A stretch of DNA of 7,853 nt from CAZTHC01 sp964613425 (GTDB lineage Bacteria; Bacillota; Clostridia; TANB77; CAG-508). Position numbers and translations under genes: made by a program. Where the stretch lies: positions 1 through 7,853 of the forward strand of contig CAZTHC010000051.1 in assembly GCA_964613425.1 (NCBI GenBank). Reading direction: 5' to 3'. Of this stretch, positions 5,453 through 7,853 are shown piece by piece; the stretch's first letter is position 1, and every line of letters begins with the position of its first letter. The notes beneath the pieces are model-generated. The model had not been told where the DNA came from. It searched no databases and saw only the letters and a program-made list of their open reading frames with translations.

Positions 5453-6538
5453 ATGGATGAAATTACTAGGCCAACTTACTTGGAAATTAATTTGAAAAAT
5501 TTTGATTATAATATTGAGCAAATAAAAAATAGATTAAACAATAATGTAGACTTAATGCCTGTAATAAAGGCAAATGCCTATGGAACTTATATTAACCATA
5601 GGTTAGATGTTTTAAACAAATTCAATATTGTTGCTGTTGCAACTGTAGATGAAGGCGTTTTCATAAGAGAATTAGGCTATAAAAGAGAAATTTTTATATT
5701 AAATCAACCTTATGAGTCTGAAATAAAAAAAATTATTAAATATAATCTTATTGTTGGAATTAGTTCAATAGATTTTGCAGAATCTCTATCAAATTTTAAA
5801 GAAGAAATTAAAGTTCATTTAGAAATTGGAACTGGAATGGGAAGAACCGGAATCAACCCAAATAGAGTAGAGGAATATTTAAATTTATTATCTTCAAACA
5901 TTACTGTTGAAGGGATTTATACCCATTTTTCTTCAGCAGATGACGATGATGAATATACAAAAAAGCAATTAGCATCTTTTAACATTGCCGTTGAAAAAGC
6001 TAACGCCATTTTAGGTAAAGTCAAATATATTCATACTGCTGCATCAAATGCATTATTGAATTACCCAGAAGCACATTTTAACTTAGTAAGACCTGGAATA
6101 ATAATATATGGATACCCTGCTGCTTCTAACACTCTAAATAAAATAAACTTAAAACCTGTTGCAAAATTGAAATCTACAATTACATTTTTAAAAGAGGTAA
6201 AAGAAGGCACTAGTATTGGATATAATAGAAGTTATATAACAACGAAACATACGAAAGTTGCAACAATTCCAATTGGCTACGCAGATGGCTTTAGAAGGAC
6301 TTTTTCGAACGGATGGGAAGTTTTAATAAATGGTAAAATGGCTCCTATAATTGGTAAAATTTGTATGGATAGTTTTATGGCAGACGTTACTGAAATTTCA
6401 AACGTAAAATTAGGAGATGAAGTTATTATTTTTGATAACGAAAACATAACTTTAGAAAATTTAGCAGAAAAATGTGATACTATAAATTATGAAATCTTAT
6501 GTACAATAAGTGAAAGAGTTCCAAGAAAATTTATATAA
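5453..6538 (+). CDS. alr: Alanine racemase family PLP enzyme
   Basis: A 361-residue fold-type III PLP enzyme of near-normal length; alanine racemase interconverts L- and D-alanine for peptidoglycan. K39 in VIKANAYG is the PLP lysine, and Y257 in IGYNRSY is the second catalytic base (equivalent to Tyr265 of the Geobacillus enzyme). H158 (THFSSAD), R131 (GTGMGRTG), R213 (LVRPGI), IGYADGF (274-280) and C304-M305-D306 are also in place. Two departures stand out. The lysine that is carbamylated in many Alr enzymes, just before the DTGMGR motif, is E124, and the aspartate of that motif is G126. The GHG normally following KANAYG is also absent (GTYINHR). This may be a divergent paralog or a racemase with shifted substrate preference rather than the main cell-wall enzyme. 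The start at 5453 has AGAAGGAG at 5438-5445. The stop is directly followed by repeat copy 5. Confidence 0.9.
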   Translation: MDEITRPTYLEINLKNFDYNIEQIKNRLNNNVDLMPVIKANAYGTYINHRLDVLNKFNIVAVATVDEGVFIRELGYKREIFILNQPYESEIKKIIKYNLIVGISSIDFAESLSNFKEEIKVHLEIGTGMGRTGINPNRVEEYLNLLSSNITVEGIYTHFSSADDDDEYTKKQLASFNIAVEKANAILGKVKYIHTAASNALLNYPEAHFNLVRPGIIIYGYPAASNTLNKINLKPVAKLKSTITFLKEVKEGTSIGYNRSYITTKHTKVATIPIGYADGFRRTFSNGWEVLINGKMAPIIGKICMDSFMADVTEISNVKLGDEVIIFDNENITLENLAEKCDTINYEILCTISERVPRKFI

Positions 6539-6569
6539 ATTGCCAATGGGGACGGAGGTTTTTGGCAAT
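6539..6569 (+). repeat. 31-bp REP-like repeat, copy 5
   Basis: Identical to copies 1, 2 and 4. It begins at the base after the racemase stop codon (TAA 6536-6538). On the plus strand the second arm runs into a T-run (6569-6575), so this copy has the form of an intrinsic terminator with a rather long loop. Confidence 0.95.
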
Positions 6570-6591
6570 TTTTTTAATTGTTTTAAACCAC

Positions 6592-6629
6592 AAAGAAAGT
6601 AAATAGTAAACTATTTACTTTCTTTTTTT
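6592..6629. terminator. Strong intrinsic terminator between convergent genes
   Basis: AAAGAAAGTAAATAGT (6592-6607) and ACTATTTACTTTCTTT (6610-6625) form a perfect 16-bp inverted repeat with a 2-nt centre, followed on the plus strand by T-residues to 6629. It lies 54 bp after the racemase stop and 13 bp after the permease stop on the opposite strand, so it can serve both transcripts. The T-tract is better for the plus strand; on the minus strand only the stem-end CTTT follows. Confidence 0.85.
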
Positions 6630-6641
6630 AAAACCTATTTA

Positions 6642-7433
6642 TTAAACTAACTCTTTCTTTTCATACCTAATTGTTATTAATAAAAAGAAAATTAGTGATA
6701 TACTAGTGCTAATGACTATCATTGCCGGATTTATTGAAATATTTAATATAACGTTTCTAATATCTGATAAAGTAAATACAGATAAATATTTTAAAAATTC
6801 TGTAGTTTCAGATAAAGAAGATAATAATTGCAAAACATAACTTATTAAGACAATTCCCAAGCTTATTCCTAATACTTTTTTTATTTTATGTGTAAATGTT
6901 GATACAAACATACATATAAAGAAAATTGGAATTGAAGAAAAAATTGGAGTTATACTAAGTAAAATGTATTGTAATCTATCAAATTCCCCACTAACTTGTA
7001 ACCCTATATAATTAAATATTCCTATAATAATTACCATTAAAATAATATATATTAAACCTACTGCAACCTTACTTAACACAATATTACTTCTTTTTACTGG
7101 CAACCCACTTAAATATTCTATTGTTTTATCGCTTTCTTCTTTTAATAAAATATTAGATCCAAGCATGCCAGAATAGCATCCTATTATTAGTAGAACAAAA
7201 ACAAATCCCTCAGATTTCAACCAACCAAATGCACTATCTATTGATGTTATATCCATATTAAAAGCTTTTAATATTTCCTCTGGAAAAACCTTCATCATCT
7301 CATTCATTTGCTTAATATCTCCACCTTCTATAATCGCGGGATACATTAAAAATACTAGCAAAAATAATGCTATTAATATAGTTAACCAAATTGTAAAGCT
7401 TTTAAAATTCACTTTTAGCTCTCTTTTAAACAT
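6642..7433 (-). CDS. ABC-2 type transporter permease subunit
   Basis: A 263-residue integral membrane protein of the ABC-2 exporter type. About six hydrophobic segments are visible (14-31, 76-97, 121-143, 157-180, 187-205, 237-255), with a long extracytoplasmic-type loop (32-75) after the first. The block LLKEESDKTIEYLSGLPVKRSNIVLSK (96-122) between segments 2 and 3 is the typical ABC-2 cytoplasmic region that contacts the ATPase. The start at 7433 has a perfect AGGAGGT at 7438-7444, overlapping the stop of the ATPase gene. The pair therefore forms one translationally coupled transporter. Relatives export drugs, peptides, lipids or antibiotics, or act in stress resistance; the substrate cannot be inferred here. 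The only boundary feature after it is the bidirectional terminator at 6592-6629. Confidence 0.92.
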   Translation of the reverse strand: MFKRELKVNFKSFTIWLTILIALFLLVFLMYPAIIEGGDIKQMNEMMKVFPEEILKAFNMDITSIDSAFGWLKSEGFVFVLLIIGCYSGMLGSNILLKEESDKTIEYLSGLPVKRSNIVLSKVAVGLIYIILMVIIIGIFNYIGLQVSGEFDRLQYILLSITPIFSSIPIFFICMFVSTFTHKIKKVLGISLGIVLISYVLQLLSSLSETTEFLKYLSVFTLSDIRNVILNISINPAMIVISTSISLIFFLLITIRYEKKELV

Positions 7434-7442
7434 AATTACCTC

Positions 7443-7853
7443 CTATTTGTAATAATGTAAGAATATATCTTCCAATGAAGCTTCTTCAATTAAAACTTTA
7501 TCTATTTTATACTTTGTAAGTTCCTTTAGTAAAGTATCTGCTGGTAATGTATTTTTAAACTTTGCTAGTTTTTTATCATGTAAAATAATTTCTAAATCTA
7601 AGTTTTTTACTATTTCTTCGATTTCATTAGATTCTACTGTAACAAATGTTAGGTTTTTTTCATGCATTTCTTTCATTGTTTCTATATTTAAAAGGCTTCC
7701 ATCCTTAATAATTGCAACACGGTCACAAATTTTTGAAATTTCACTTAATATATGTGTAGAATAAAATATAGTTGTGCCTTTTTCTTTTTCCTCTTTCAAT
7801 AATTCATAAAAAGTTTGTTGCATAATTGGGTCCAACCCACTTGTTGGTTCTAT
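7443..7853 (-). CDS. ABC transporter ATP-binding protein, N-terminal part outside window
   Basis: The frame is open to the right edge, giving 136 visible C-terminal residues. They begin within Walker B/D-loop sequence (EPTSGLDP), so a TTG at 7835 is an internal Leu codon and not a start. The H-loop follows (YSTHILSE, His about 26 residues after the D-loop Asp), then CDRVAIIKDG, the usual end of the nucleotide-binding domain. The C-terminal ~80 residues are the accessory region common in ABC-2 export ATPases and end LEDIFLHYYK. The protein powers the permease encoded 9 nt downstream. Walker A and the signature motif lie beyond the window. At the very edge the codon before EPT is ATA (Ile), where Asp is normal for Walker B (see findings). 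Confidence 0.93.
   Translation of the reverse strand: MEPTSGLDPIMQQTFYELLKEEKEKGTTIFYSTHILSEISKICDRVAIIKDGSLLNIETMKEMHEKNLTFVTVESNEIEEIVKNLDLEIILHDKKLAKFKNTLPADTLLKELTKYKIDKVLIEEASLEDIFLHYYK

Noticed and set aside
1010..6569. CRISPR array
   Set aside because: The five repeats are spaced irregularly by hundreds to thousands of bases, occur in both orientations, and have no spacers or cas genes.

Overview
The window comes from an AT-rich, low-GC genome. Genes start with AGGAGG-type ribosome binding sites, promoters match TTGACA-N17-TATAAT, and the gene families (CadC/CzrA-like ArsR regulator, DUF3788, RAYT-like transposase, ABC-2 exporter) are typical of Bacillota. A clostridial or related anaerobic firmicute is my inference; no marker gene fixes the genus.

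Layout. At the left, on the minus strand, an ArsR-type metal sensor (589-936) is followed 3 nt later by a CDF-type zinc efflux pump cut by the window edge (1-585). A consensus promoter with overlapping palindromic operator sequence precedes the sensor, so this looks like a self-repressed metal-efflux operon. Next comes an HUH-type single-tyrosine transposase gene of the REP-associated (RAYT) kind (1041-1721, minus), with a terminator-like hairpin in front of it. After it are a small glycine-rich two-helix membrane protein (1906-2106, minus) and, upstream of that, what looks like a decayed 38-codon gene. The plus strand then carries a probable operon from a strong promoter at 2382-2410: a coiled-coil protein of unknown function (2456-3571), a second unknown protein (3576-4958), a DUF3788 protein (5017-5439) and an alanine racemase family enzyme (5453-6538). 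The operon ends at a pair of hairpins. Convergent to it, on the minus strand, are an ABC-2 permease (6642-7433) and the C-terminal half of its ATPase (7443 to the right edge).

The most distinctive structure is a 31-bp repeat present five times (1010-1040, 1858-1888, 2347-2377 inverted, 4960-4990, 6539-6569). It has 8-bp inverted arms (ATTGCCAA/TTGGCAAT) around an asymmetric core containing GGGGACGGAGG. Four copies are identical and the inverted one differs at a single base. Two copies bracket the transposase gene. Three copies begin 0-1 nt after a stop codon, and two sit 4-5 bp from the -35 box of a consensus promoter. This looks like a REP-like element family served by the RAYT-like protein, partly co-opted as terminators or gene-boundary elements.

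The second point of interest is the pair of unknown genes at 2456-4958. The second has only a TTG start with no good ribosome binding site. Removing one base near 3563 would join both into a single 833-residue frame that reads smoothly across the junction. This suggests one large undescribed protein split by a frameshift: a mutation, a sequencing error, or less likely recoding.
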